Origin: DASXRA01 sp036506155
GTDB taxonomy: Bacteria > Actinomycetota > Actinomycetes > Mycobacteriales > Jatrophihabitantaceae
Length of the DNA stretch: 64,000 bases
NCBI GenBank assembly: GCA_036506155.1
Contig: DASXSF010000082.1
Coordinates: 4,625-68,624, forward strand
Direction of reading: 5' to 3'
The notes under the pieces are model-generated. The model was given only the letters and a program-made list of their open reading frames with translations, was not told where the DNA came from and did no database searches. The position numbers were made by a program, and so were the translations under genes. Below are positions 43,377-52,401 of this stretch, piece after piece (the first letter of the stretch is position 1; each line of letters opens with the position of its first letter).

Positions 43377-43765
43377 GCGGGGAGCGCAGCGCATCGGCCC
43401 GATGGGACGGCGATCTGCGGGCCGTCGTAGACGCCGGCGGCTTTCAGCTCATCGTCGACGAACCCAAATCCGTCGGCGGCACCGACCGCGGTCCGCAACC
43501 CACCGACGTTCTACTGGCCTCGATCGCGTCCTGTTTCGCGATCGCCATCGCCCATGTGGCGCGCAAATCCGGCGCCGACCTTTCCGACCTGCAGGTCACG
43601 GCCACCGCTACGTACGACGGCCTCCGCTTCGCGACGGTCGCGATAGCGCTCACCTCGACGGTTGCGCACGAGACCCTCGAACGACTGATCCCGCTTGCGC
43701 AACGCGTCTGCTACGTAACCAACACCCTGCGCCAACCCCCGGAGATAACAATCAGCGTGGACTGA
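43373..43765 (+). CDS. OsmC/Ohr family thiol peroxidase-like protein
   Basis: 130 residues from ATG 43373 (ATGA overlap with DUF1116). OsmC fold with both family cysteines: LLASIASCFAIAIAHVA and LAQRVCYVTNTLR. Such proteins reduce organic or sulfur-centred peroxides through a thiol pair. Last gene of the operon; it may protect a thiol cofactor or remove a persulfide. Confidence 0.88.
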   Translation: MSGERSASARWDGDLRAVVDAGGFQLIVDEPKSVGGTDRGPQPTDVLLASIASCFAIAIAHVARKSGADLSDLQVTATATYDGLRFATVAIALTSTVAHETLERLIPLAQRVCYVTNTLRQPPEITISVD

Positions 43766-43799
43766 AGCGCTATGCGTCAAGGCGGGCGCCTGAACGGAC

Positions 43800-43966
43800 C
43801 TAGGCGTCGAGGGCCCTGCTGTCGTGAGCCACAAGATGGCGACCAACGAGCCGAGGGTGCAGACGTGGACGGCGCTGCACCACTGGCAGACGGCGTCCAC
43901 GCGGAACAGTTCGGCCCCGATCAGGTAGATCACGGTGGCCATGCCCGCCATTGGCACCGGATACGC
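43800..43966 (-). pseudogene. C-terminal fragment of a vitamin K epoxide reductase (VKOR) family protein
   Basis: One frame reads MATVIYLIGAELFRVDAVCQ, then WCSAVHVCTLGSLVAILWL: the last membrane helices of a VKOR-like protein with its CxxC (CQWC). The first half is missing and no proper stop follows, so this is a relic next to the cluster's right edge. Confidence 0.65.
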
Positions 43967-43984
43967 GGACGGATCCGCATCCGC

Positions 43985-44075
43985 AGTTGTCCGTCGGAAG
44001 ATCGCTGAGCGGCTGCACCGCGAGGTGTCGACGATCAGCCGGGAGGTCAACCTCAATGCCGGGCGGGCTGACGGT
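43985..44075 (+). mobile_element. IS30-type transposase HTH fragment
   Basis: KIAERLHREVSTISREVNLNAG is the HTH of IS30 family transposases (IAxxLxRSPSTISREI pattern). Nothing else of the element remains. Confidence 0.5.
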
Positions 44076-44218
44076 TGCCGGCCCTTCGGTGTGCCGCTGG
44101 ACGATGCGGCGGCTCAGGCCGTCAAGTCGGCCCGCCCTGCGCTTCGAGTGCTTGCCGGCGCCGCCTGCCCCACCACCGCGGGTAGACCGGCGCCCGGTCC
44201 TTGGTGATCTCCACCGGT

Positions 44219-44393
44219 GTCGGGCAACCGGGTTGGAGTCATCGTCGAGTTGGGCCTACTCGGGCTGCGGATCTTCGAAGCAACCAGCTTGGACATCACC
44301 GACCTCGGCGAAAAGCACGGCCATCGGGTGCTGCGCGTCGTCGGCAAGGGCGACAAGATCGTGCTCGTACCCTACATGTCATCCCGCACCTAA
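44219..44393 (+). mobile_element. Tyrosine recombinase/integrase fragment
   Basis: A 58-codon frame, ending TAA 44391-44393, reads VIVELGLLGLRIFEATSLDI, then TDLGEKHGHRVLRVVGKGDK: the first catalytic block of a tyrosine recombinase (the expected Arg is in GLLGLRIFEA) and the beta-strand Lys (GKGDK). The His-x-x-Arg and Tyr parts are gone. Confidence 0.65.
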
Positions 44394-44512
44394 CCATCCA
44401 CGGAACTGCCGATGGTCGTGCGTTCCGCGGCATAACGTCGGGTGCGCCCGTGCCGCTATTGCGACCGTGTTGCAATTAGATCATTTGTTCGCAAAACCGT
44501 ATCCTCGCCGAC

Positions 44513-45535
44513 GTGGCCCACCACCTGCACGCGCACGAGGAGCGCAGCCACCGCGACCAGGATCACGAACATGCGAGCCGCGGATGGAGCGGGTTCAAAC
44601 GCGCGATCGCCGACGCGCTCAGCGGTCACAGCCATGATTGGGCTGATCAGATCGACGGCGCGCTAGAGGCGAACGCCGCGGGCCAGCGGGCCTTGCTGGT
44701 CAGCCTGGCTGGGTTGGCACTGACCGCGACTATTCAACTGCTCGTCGTCCTGCTGTCCGGGTCGATCGCGCTGCTCAGTGACGCGCTGCATAACTTCGCG
44801 GACGCCCTCACTGCGGTGCCGTTGCTGGTGGCGTGCGTGCTCGCTCGGCGGCCGCCGACGAAGCGGCACACCTATGGTTACGGCCGCGCCGAGGATCTGG
44901 GCGGCCTGTTTGTCGTTTCCGTGATCGCGTTGTCCTCCGTGCTGGCCGCCTACGAGTCGGTCCGGCGGTTGATCAATCCGCAACACGTTACGCATCTATG
45001 GGCGGTCGCGGGCGCCGCGCTGATCGGATTCGCCGGCAACGAGTTGGTCGCGCGTTACCGCATCCGTGTCGGGCGGCGCATCGGCTCCGCCGCGCTCGTC
45101 GCGGACGGACTCCACGCTCGCACCGACGGGTTCACCTCGCTGGCCGTCCTGCTCGGCGCCGGTGGCGTGGCGTTGGGCTGGTCGTGGGCCGACCCTGCGG
45201 TCGGCCTGCTGATCACCGTCGCGATCCTCGGCGTCCTCCGCTCCGCCGTCCGCCAAGTGGGCGCCCGCCTGATGGACGCCGTCGAACCCGAGCTTGTCGA
45301 CCAAGCCAGCAACGCGATCCGCTCGGTGGAGGGCATCGAACACATCCGCGAGCTGCGTATCCGGTGGATCGGCCACACCCTGCGCGCCGAGGCCGACGTG
45401 GAGGTCGACCCGCAGCTCAGCGTCGCGGACGCCCACGATCTTGCGCGCCGTGCCGAAGATCACCTGTTGGCATACGTGTCGAGACTGACCGCTGCAACCA
45501 TTCACGTCAGCCCGGCCGGCGCCCATAGCAGCTAA
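44513..45535 (+). CDS. Cation diffusion facilitator (CzcD/ZitB-like metal exporter)
   Basis: 340 residues from GTG 44513. A His-rich N-terminus (HHLHAHEERSH, DHEHAS) is followed by six membrane spans with the paired metal sites: LLSDALHNFADAL (HxxxD after D) in span 2 and VADGLHARTDGFTSLAV in span 5, then a cytoplasmic C-terminal domain (GIEHIRELRIRWIGHTLRAE). Exports zinc, cobalt or cadmium in exchange for protons. The upstream sequence TTGCAATTAGATCATTTGTTCGCAA (about 44471-44495, split: TTGCAA, then GTTCGCAA) is AT-rich and partly symmetric and may be a metal-regulator site. Confidence 0.93.
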   Translation: MAHHLHAHEERSHRDQDHEHASRGWSGFKRAIADALSGHSHDWADQIDGALEANAAGQRALLVSLAGLALTATIQLLVVLLSGSIALLSDALHNFADALTAVPLLVACVLARRPPTKRHTYGYGRAEDLGGLFVVSVIALSSVLAAYESVRRLINPQHVTHLWAVAGAALIGFAGNELVARYRIRVGRRIGSAALVADGLHARTDGFTSLAVLLGAGGVALGWSWADPAVGLLITVAILGVLRSAVRQVGARLMDAVEPELVDQASNAIRSVEGIEHIRELRIRWIGHTLRAEADVEVDPQLSVADAHDLARRAEDHLLAYVSRLTAATIHVSPAGAHSS

Positions 45536-45553
45536 CGTACGGCACTTGCCGCG

Positions 45554-45575
45554 TTGAGTGCGTGCCTGCGCTCAA
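45554..45575. terminator. Weak hairpin after the CDF gene
   Basis: TTGAGTGCG, TGCCT, GCGCTCAA forms an imperfect stem 18 bp after the CDF stop. No T-tract. Confidence 0.3.
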
Positions 45576-45759
45576 GGAGAGCTCAGCCGTCAAGATGGTT
45601 CTTTTGCGACGATGACTGGACTGCTTGCGAGCCTGACCCCGCGCCGAGCGGTCCGGGTACGTTGACTGCAGCGAGCGAACAACACGCCACGCCTGCCCCG
45701 CCGCGCACCGCCAGCCTCGTACTCTGCATGCCTGTCGGCCGGCCCGGCCAGGATGGGTC

Positions 45760-46503
45760 GTGACCGCCGAAGTCCGGTTCGGCGTTGGCCTGACCCTGCT
45801 GCTAGCCATCGCCCTGGTCGCGTTGACCGTGGCCGGTATCGGGCAACGCCGCGCCATACTGCTAGCCGCCGCGCGCGCCGCCGCGCAACTTGCCCTGATC
45901 GCGGCAGCGCTGCGCGGCGTGTTCGCCGCTCCACTCACCTCCATCGCCGTGGTCGCGGTCATGTTCACCGTCGCCACCGGCACCGCCGCGCGCCGTCTGC
46001 ACGGGCACCCCGGAGCCACGCGCGCGGTCGTTCTCGCATGCGCCGCCGGCGCCACCGTCAGCATCAGCATCATCGTCGGACTACCCACCCTGACCCGCGA
46101 CGTGCGCACCCTGGTCGCCGTCTCCGGCATCGTGATCGGCGGCACCATGACCGCCGCCACCCTCACCGGCCGCCGCCTGACCGACGGCATCCAGCGCCGC
46201 CGCGACGAAATCGAAGCCTGGCTGTCTATCGGTGCCACCCCACGCCAAGCACTGCGCGACATCGCCCGATACAGCGTCGTCGAAGCCATCGTCCCGGTGC
46301 TAGACACCACCCGCACCGTCGGCCTGGTCACCCTGCCCGGCGCATTCGCCGGCGCCCTGCTCGGCGGCGCCAGCGCCGCCAACGCCGCCCGCTTCCAACT
46401 CACCGTCCTCATCGGACTGCTCTGCGCCGAAACCCTGACCGCGACCACCCTCGCCTGGCTCCTCGGCGCACCCACCACACTCTCCACACCCCCACCGCAC
46501 TGA
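45760..46503 (+). CDS. ABC transporter permease, FetB/UPF0014 family
   Basis: 247 residues from GTG 45760, about seven hydrophobic segments. The family's EAWLSIGATPRQALRDIARY cytoplasmic motif and the TVGLVTLPGAFAGALLGGAS block are intact. FetAB proteins of E. coli have been connected with iron export. No FetA ATPase gene is adjacent on either side, so the partner must be elsewhere. It follows the metal exporter by 225 bp. Confidence 0.85.
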   Translation: MTAEVRFGVGLTLLLAIALVALTVAGIGQRRAILLAAARAAAQLALIAAALRGVFAAPLTSIAVVAVMFTVATGTAARRLHGHPGATRAVVLACAAGATVSISIIVGLPTLTRDVRTLVAVSGIVIGGTMTAATLTGRRLTDGIQRRRDEIEAWLSIGATPRQALRDIARYSVVEAIVPVLDTTRTVGLVTLPGAFAGALLGGASAANAARFQLTVLIGLLCAETLTATTLAWLLGAPTTLSTPPPH

Positions 46504-47342
46504 TATGCCGCCGCCGGGGCGGGCGCGACCCCAAAGCACAGGGCCACCCCATACCACCGGCGCTCAGGCCTTCGTGGCATACGTGCTGTCGCCGCGGGCG
46601 TCGAGGTCCTCGTCGCGAGCGGATTCCAGTGGCCATCCGTCTGAGTTTTACGTCATTGATGAGCGCGGAACCGCTCATCGATGGGTTGTCCATTACTCGG
46701 AACGCGGGCAAGAAACCCCGCTGAGCGAGTACGCGTCCCGAGGCACGACTCGCGACTCCAGGATCTGCCCGAGCCTGACGACATCGAGGCGTCCGCCAAC
46801 TTTGACCACGAGGCGATGCTGCTTGCGAACGACCGGATCTGCCGCCGGACAGATCGGTTGAGCGCCCTTGGCGTGAGTCGGGTTCAAGATCGGACTGCGC
46901 AAAGTCCTTGACGCACGACAACGCAAGGGTCGACTAGCGCGTGGCCGAGCTTGAGCACCGTAGCGAAGACCTCGTCGGGTTGGTCGGCGTGCGGAAACTC
47001 GATCCCAACCCCGACGAGGTCTTCACATACGTACCTAGATCAACTCAGGCGAGTTACGGACATGACCTCCGGCAACCGGCTCTTAGAGGTTCCGTCGTTG
47101 GAGGCGAGCACACTGTCGGAGGGACGTGGCGGAGAGCGTCCCAGCCCCCCAGGACAGCACCGCCCCGCCACGTCTCCTTGACGGAGATCGAGGGCCGTGC
47201 GCAGATACGTCGATCTCGAATCACGACAACAATCGAGCGCCAAGTGCCGACTTGCTTGCGATAACCGAATCTGCGGCGTGCTGAGCGCGATCCTGCCGAT
47301 GAGCGCGATGTCATTGTCCTACCGCACCGCTAGCGTCGAGGC
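46504..47342. other. 840-bp region without a supported gene; one inverted repeat
   Basis: Short open frames only. GATGAGCG (46658-46665), 6 bp, CGCTCATC (46672-46679) is a perfect 8-bp inverted repeat but is not close enough to the FetB stop to be its terminator. A short piece (EFYVIDERGTAHRWVVHYS) around 46640-46700 looks protein-like but is not recognised. Confidence 0.4.
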
Positions 47343-48128
47343 ATGGCTGAGGGATCGTTCGACTACGACGCTCCGGGTCGGTTGACTCGATTGACCGGGC
47401 CACGGTTGGCGGCCTGCGAAGACTTGCCGTCAGACCCGGTGGCGATCTGCAGCGTGGTCCAATCGTTGGTCATCGAGCCGCGTGATGCAGTCGCTGCCGG
47501 GATCGCCGACGTCCTTCTCGGTCTGAACCCGGCACCGCTGAGCGTTCTCCGCGAGCCAGCCGAGCGAGTCGTCGGCACCTGCCGTCAGTACGCAACGCTC
47601 GCGTGCGGCCTGATGCGGGCCAAGGCCATCCCAGCCCGGGCACGCTGCGGCTTCGCGACCTACTTCGTCGCGGACAAGAGTGTGGATCATTGGATCGTTG
47701 AATACCGTCCGGTAGCGACTGACCGTTGGACTCGTGTCGACACAGAGCTACTCGGCACGACGCGCCACGTATCTGATCCGACTGACCTGGCTGAGGGGGC
47801 ATTTCTCACGGGAGGCGAAGCCTGGCAGCTTTGGCGTGACGGGCGCGTAGATCCGGACACGTTCGGCGTGGTTGGTACCGATCATGCTTGGGGAATTGGT
47901 GAGATTCGTGGCAACGCGATACGTGACCTTGCCGCCCTGCACCGTCTGGAGATGTTGCCCTGGGACGAGTGGGGCCGGATGGACGACTCCTATCAGGGTC
48001 GCACCGGGCCTGACTACGACGAACTCATTGACCGCGTCGCGTCAGCATGTGCCAGCGACAACGAGGAACTGCTCGCCGCGACCTACCGTGAACAAGATCT
48101 GGCCGTTTCCCCATCAATGATTGGCTGA
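47343..48128 (+). CDS. Transglutaminase-like cysteine protein
   Basis: 261 residues, cytoplasmic (no signal). The papain/transglutaminase-like triad is visible: Cys80 in VVGTCRQYATLACGLMRA, His116 in SVDHWIVEYR and Asp133 in WTRVDTELLG. The family includes peptidases, amidases and inactive relatives. ATG 47343 has only a weak ribosome-binding site. Convergent with an amidohydrolase, stops 9 bp apart. Confidence 0.8.
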   Translation: MAEGSFDYDAPGRLTRLTGPRLAACEDLPSDPVAICSVVQSLVIEPRDAVAAGIADVLLGLNPAPLSVLREPAERVVGTCRQYATLACGLMRAKAIPARARCGFATYFVADKSVDHWIVEYRPVATDRWTRVDTELLGTTRHVSDPTDLAEGAFLTGGEAWQLWRDGRVDPDTFGVVGTDHAWGIGEIRGNAIRDLAALHRLEMLPWDEWGRMDDSYQGRTGPDYDELIDRVASACASDNEELLAATYREQDLAVSPSMIG

Positions 48129-48137
48129 CGCCGCTTC

Positions 48138-49346
48138 TCACGTGGTGATTGGCAGGCCCTGTAGCAGTACGGCATGCGGCCGGTGCAGCGCGGTTATGTC
48201 GGTCTCGAGTTCGCCGTCCACAACGAGCAGGTCCGCGTGCTGACCGAGAGCGAGTCGGCCTTTGGTGGCTTCGACGCCGCATGCCGTTGCGGCTCGTGAG
48301 GTCGCCGTCGCCAAGGCCTCCGCCGCGGACAGTCCCGCGGTGACCAGCTCGCCCACAGCGTGCGGAAGTGTTCCGTGCCGTTTGGCCGGGCCGATGCCGG
48401 AGTCGACCCCGGACACCAAGCGCACGCCTGCCTGGTGCAAACGGCCGACGAAGTCCCGCCTGTCCTTCAGCATCTGTTGAGCGGTCAGGCCCGTCCGGTC
48501 CAGCATCGCCTCGAGCGCCGGCGGCAGCCGGTTCATCAGACGCGGGTCCACGCCGATGGTGGGGCAGACCGCGATCTGGCTGCGTGCGAGGGCCGCCAGT
48601 GTCTGGTCGCTGACCTGCCCGAAGCCGCGGTCGGTGACGCAGCTGCAGTGTTCGATGCCGTCGACTCCGACTGCGATCGCCTGCTCCACGGCGGGAGTGC
48701 CGTGCGCGTGCGCGGTGACCGGCAGACCAGCCTGGTGCGCGCGATCCACGATGAAGCGAAACTCGGTCGTCGTGAATTGGGTGCGCATCACGTCGCTGCC
48801 GGGAGTGTTGACACCTCCCGAGGCCATCACCTTGACGACGTCGACATCTCGCTGCGCCCGTTCGGTGACCGCCCGGATGATCTCGGCGGTCCCCGAGACT
48901 TCGCCACCCAGGAAGTGGCAGTGCCCTGCGATGCCGGTCAGCGGCGGCCCTGACGCGACGATGGTGGGCTCGATCGCGCGGCTGGCCGATTGCCTGCCCC
49001 GACGCTCGACGACGCAAAAGCGCCGGTCGCCCAGGTCACGCACGGTGGTCACGCCCGCAGACAGCTGCTCGCGCAGCGCGCGGGTGATGACCTCGTCGAT
49101 CTGCTCGTCGGAGTAGCCGGCCACCCGATCCAATGCCGAGACTCCGCTGTCGGTGACCAGGTGCGTGTGCGCCTCGATCAGGCCGGGCAACAGCGTCCCG
49201 TCGTGGCTGGTCACTGGGCAGCCATAAGGAAGCTGAAAACCGTACGGCTCAACGCCGATGATCAAGCCATCCTCTATGAGCACCGTCACGCCGCCGCGTC
49301 GAAACGCCTCGCCGTCGAAGGCGTGGATCGCCCGGATCGCGTGCAC
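48138..49346 (-). CDS. Metal-dependent amidohydrolase (imidazolonepropionase/prolidase-like)
   Basis: 402 residues. Binuclear-metal amidohydrolase pattern: LLPGLIEAHTHLVTDSG (HxH), VDVVKVMASGGVNTPGS (bridging Lys), PVTAHAHGTPAVEQAI, GVDGIEHCSCVTD, and SGVDSGIGPAKRHG (final Asp). The C-terminal KGRLALGQHADLLVVDG is the usual small beta-sandwich end. Probably hydrolyses a cyclic amide or dipeptide in the cytoplasm. Substrate unknown. Confidence 0.9.
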   Translation of the reverse strand: MHAIRAIHAFDGEAFRRGGVTVLIEDGLIIGVEPYGFQLPYGCPVTSHDGTLLPGLIEAHTHLVTDSGVSALDRVAGYSDEQIDEVITRALREQLSAGVTTVRDLGDRRFCVVERRGRQSASRAIEPTIVASGPPLTGIAGHCHFLGGEVSGTAEIIRAVTERAQRDVDVVKVMASGGVNTPGSDVMRTQFTTTEFRFIVDRAHQAGLPVTAHAHGTPAVEQAIAVGVDGIEHCSCVTDRGFGQVSDQTLAALARSQIAVCPTIGVDPRLMNRLPPALEAMLDRTGLTAQQMLKDRRDFVGRLHQAGVRLVSGVDSGIGPAKRHGTLPHAVGELVTAGLSAAEALATATSRAATACGVEATKGRLALGQHADLLVVDGELETDITALHRPHAVLLQGLPITT

Positions 49347-49629
49347 GCCGCCGTCCTACCCGACCGCCGCCGACCACACAACCACGCGAGCCGACCACCC
49401 CGCGGTGCCGCGGACCTCGGCTCGGTCGAACGCGCACACACCAGCGCCCACCTGAGAACCAGAAACGGCGGCCCTGATCGGCCAATCCCAAAGCACGGAC
49501 ATGGCACGCGGTCAGCGCGCATGCCGAGAGCCGGAAATGATGTCGCGTTGCCACGACAATCGATGGGTGGATTAATCGGCCGCCCGATCCTGCGCCTGAC
49601 GCGGGCGCTGCCGCCTGGATCGGCCGCGG

Positions 49630-49782
49630 ATGGTCGAGCAGTTCGGAGCCGTGTGTCGAACGATCCCGGCCGGGTTCGATGCGTACGCGCGGATTTTCCA
49701 TCCGGCCGATCCGGGCAGGGTGACTCACGTGCGGTGGGCTGAGCGGTGGCTGACGCGAATGGCCGGATCATGCATGCGTTAG
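49630..49782 (+). pseudogene. Short remnant of an actinobacterial conserved protein
   Basis: 50 codons containing IPAGFDAYARIFHPADPGRV and VRWAERW, the start pattern of a hypothetical protein widespread in actinomycetes. Truncated. The rest of the 49347-50029 gap shows nothing further, apart from TTGACT (49919) and TAGGAC (49944), a possible promoter for the next gene with a long 19-bp spacer. Confidence 0.4.
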
Positions 49783-50029
49783 CTCAGTTCGAACGGATTA
49801 CCACGCCTGCGCCTGGTCATCGGGTACCGACCGCCCGTCAAGATGTTCAAGCTCCGACGACCGGTGACAGTCTCCACCGCCGTTGAGGAAGCAGCCTAAA
49901 AGATCTTCATCCACGGGTTTGACTATTTTTCATGAGATTTGGGTAGGACAATCCGGTGAGGTCCGGCCCGGGTCGAGAGCGCGGCGCCGAAGCCTGTCCG
50001 GGAACGGGCGAAGTCAAGGAGGATGACCG

Positions 50030-52258
50030 ATGACACGACGATGGTTCTGCATCGCACTCGCCGCCGTGCTGCCCACGGTTGCACTGTCCGGGGGTACGGC
50101 ATTCGCAGCAGCAGACCAATCGGCCGGGGTCTCGGTGGTCGTCACCGACCTCGGCGCCCAGAAATACCTGGCCCCGCAGCCGGGCATGTCGTGGCAGCGC
50201 GGTTCGGCACCGGCCGGACCGACGATCACCGTCGACACGACACGCCGGTATCAGGAGATCACCGGCTTCGGGGCGTCCTTCACCGACTCGTCGGCATGGC
50301 TCATCGGCACCAAACTGGACGCGAGCCAGCGCGACGCGGTGATGCGTGATCTGTTCAGCGATCAGGGCATCGGGCTCAGTTTCCTGCGCCAGCCGATGGG
50401 CGCCAGTGACTTTGCGGTGAAGGGCAACTACTCCTACGACGACATGCCGCCGGGCAAGACCGACCCCACGCTGGCGCATTTCTCCATCGACCACGACCGG
50501 GCATACATCATCCCGCTGCTGCTGCAGGCACGGCAGATCAACCCACAGCTCACCGTGATGGCGACGCCGTGGAGCCCTCCGGGGTGGATGAAGACCAGCG
50601 ACTCGATGATCGGCGGCACCCTGCGCCCGGAGGCGTACCAGCCGCTCGCCGAGTACTTCGCCAAGTTCATCGAGGACTACGCGGCGGCCGGCGTACCGAT
50701 CCGCTACATCACGCCGCAGAACGAGCCGCTGTTTATACCGGGCGGATATCCGGGCATGTTTCTCAGCGCGACACAGGCGGATGACCTGATCAAGAACCAC
50801 CTCGGCCCCACGCTGCGCGCCCACCATCTACCGACCGGGATCCTGGCGTACGACCACAATTGGGACGCCATCAGCTACCCGGAGACCATGTACGCCGACC
50901 CCGACGCGGCCGGCTACGTCGCCGGTACCGCCTGGCACTGCTACGGCGGCGACGTGATCACGCAGGCGGTGTCGCACAACAACTACCCCAACAAGCCGGC
51001 CTTCCACACGGAGTGCTCGGGCGGTGAATGGGAGGGCGACTCCCAGGCGGGCTTCGCCGCCGCGCTGGGCCTGGTCATCGACACCACCCGCACCTGGGCC
51101 AAGGGGACCATCCGCTGGAACATGGCGCTGGACGAGAACAACGGGCCGACCAACGGCGGCTGCGACACCTGCCGCGGCGTGGTGACGGTCACCAAGGGCG
51201 CGAACGGCAAGTGGACGTACAGCAAGACGGTCGACTACTGGGGCCTCGGCCAGGTGAGCAAGTACGTGCACCCGGGCGCTCGGCGCGTCGCGTCCAACTC
51301 CTTCGGCAACGGCGACGTGAAGGATGTCGCCTTCGTCAACCCCGACGGAGGCAACGTGCTGGTCGCCTTCAACACCGGAACCAGCCCCCGAACCTTCGGA
51401 GTGCAGTGGGGTAACCGCTGGCTGCGGTACACCCTTGCGGGCGGCGCCGCGGCCACGTTCACCTGGACGGGAACTCCGCTGGGCAGCACCGACCCGGCCG
51501 CGATCGGATCGGTGGACGTACCGTTCACCAACCCGGACGGCAGCCAGGCGCTGATCACGTTCGACGCCAGCATGCTGGCCGGGGTGGCCCAGGCCCGGGT
51601 CGGCAACCAGTGGCTCGGCTACACCCTGCCGACCGGCGCGTCGCTGTCCCCGAGCACCACCGAGGTACAGCTGCCTCGTACCGGGTGGACGGTGTCGGCG
51701 TCGGCGAGCAGCCCGGACGACCCGGTCGGCAACGCGATCGACGGGAACCCGGTGACCCGCTGGAGCACCGGCCACGGTCAGCAGCCGGGTGACTGGTTCC
51801 AGGTCGACCTCGGCTCGCGGCAGACGTTCGACCGGATCGTGCTGGACACCACCGGAAGCCCCGGCGACGGCGTGGTCCGGTATGAGGTGCAGATCTCCGA
51901 CGACGGGACGACGTGGAGCGCGCCGATCGCCACCGGGCCGGGCTCTACGGTGACGACCATCCAGGTCCCGCCGGCCACCGGCCGCTTCATCCGGGTGACC
52001 GATCAGGGCAGTTCCGGCAGCTGGTGGTCGATTCACGAGCTGACGGTGCAGGCGCCCGGCGAGCCGGCCCCCGCCGCCGGTCAGAGCGGCGATGTGCAGC
52101 GCCGCACGGCGCAGCTGCCCGACGGCACCCAGTTGAACGTCGTGTACAACTCAAGAAAGCAGCTGGCGACGTTCGACGTGGTCTGGGGTTCTGCGACCTA
52201 TACGTACCGGTTGCCGGTCGGCGCGGCCGCGATCTTCACAACCCGTTCGGTGGCATAA
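50030..52258 (+). CDS. Secreted GH30 glycoside hydrolase with C-terminal F5/8 type C (CBM32-like) domain
   Basis: 742 residues; GGAGG lies 6 bp before ATG 50030. Signal peptide ends at about residue 27 (GGTAFAAA). The GH30 (beta/alpha)8 core runs about 60-450: EITGFGASFTDSSAWLI, SFLRQPMGASDFA, ATPWSPPGWMKTS, acid/base Glu232 in TPQNEPLF, nucleophile Glu328 in FHTECSGGEW. Residues about 430-545 form the beta-sandwich with two similar strands blocks. Residues about 550-670 are a discoidin-type carbohydrate-binding domain (GNAIDGNPVTRWSTGHGQQP). The family covers beta-1,6-glucanases and glucosylceramidases; a fungal-wall glucan is likely. Confidence 0.93.
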   Translation: MTRRWFCIALAAVLPTVALSGGTAFAAADQSAGVSVVVTDLGAQKYLAPQPGMSWQRGSAPAGPTITVDTTRRYQEITGFGASFTDSSAWLIGTKLDASQRDAVMRDLFSDQGIGLSFLRQPMGASDFAVKGNYSYDDMPPGKTDPTLAHFSIDHDRAYIIPLLLQARQINPQLTVMATPWSPPGWMKTSDSMIGGTLRPEAYQPLAEYFAKFIEDYAAAGVPIRYITPQNEPLFIPGGYPGMFLSATQADDLIKNHLGPTLRAHHLPTGILAYDHNWDAISYPETMYADPDAAGYVAGTAWHCYGGDVITQAVSHNNYPNKPAFHTECSGGEWEGDSQAGFAAALGLVIDTTRTWAKGTIRWNMALDENNGPTNGGCDTCRGVVTVTKGANGKWTYSKTVDYWGLGQVSKYVHPGARRVASNSFGNGDVKDVAFVNPDGGNVLVAFNTGTSPRTFGVQWGNRWLRYTLAGGAAATFTWTGTPLGSTDPAAIGSVDVPFTNPDGSQALITFDASMLAGVAQARVGNQWLGYTLPTGASLSPSTTEVQLPRTGWTVSASASSPDDPVGNAIDGNPVTRWSTGHGQQPGDWFQVDLGSRQTFDRIVLDTTGSPGDGVVRYEVQISDDGTTWSAPIATGPGSTVTTIQVPPATGRFIRVTDQGSSGSWWSIHELTVQAPGEPAPAAGQSGDVQRRTAQLPDGTQLNVVYNSRKQLATFDVVWGSATYTYRLPVGAAAIFTTRSVA

Positions 52259-52401
52259 CGGGGAGGATGAACCGGACATATTACCCCCGGCGCCTGGTTC
52301 CGGACCTGAACGGGCCGGTTTCAAGGTTTGCGAAGTCGAATAACGCCGAGCGCCGCACCCGATCTGTTGACTACGGCGAGGGAGAGCCTTAGGCGATCAC
52401 T

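Noticed and set aside
25781..43765. Nitrilase, epoxyalkane:CoM transferase or alkene monooxygenase genes
   Set aside because: Looked for on both strands because the context predicts them; no catalytic Glu-Lys-Cys nitrilase, MetE-like zinc transferase or di-iron monooxygenase sequence was seen.
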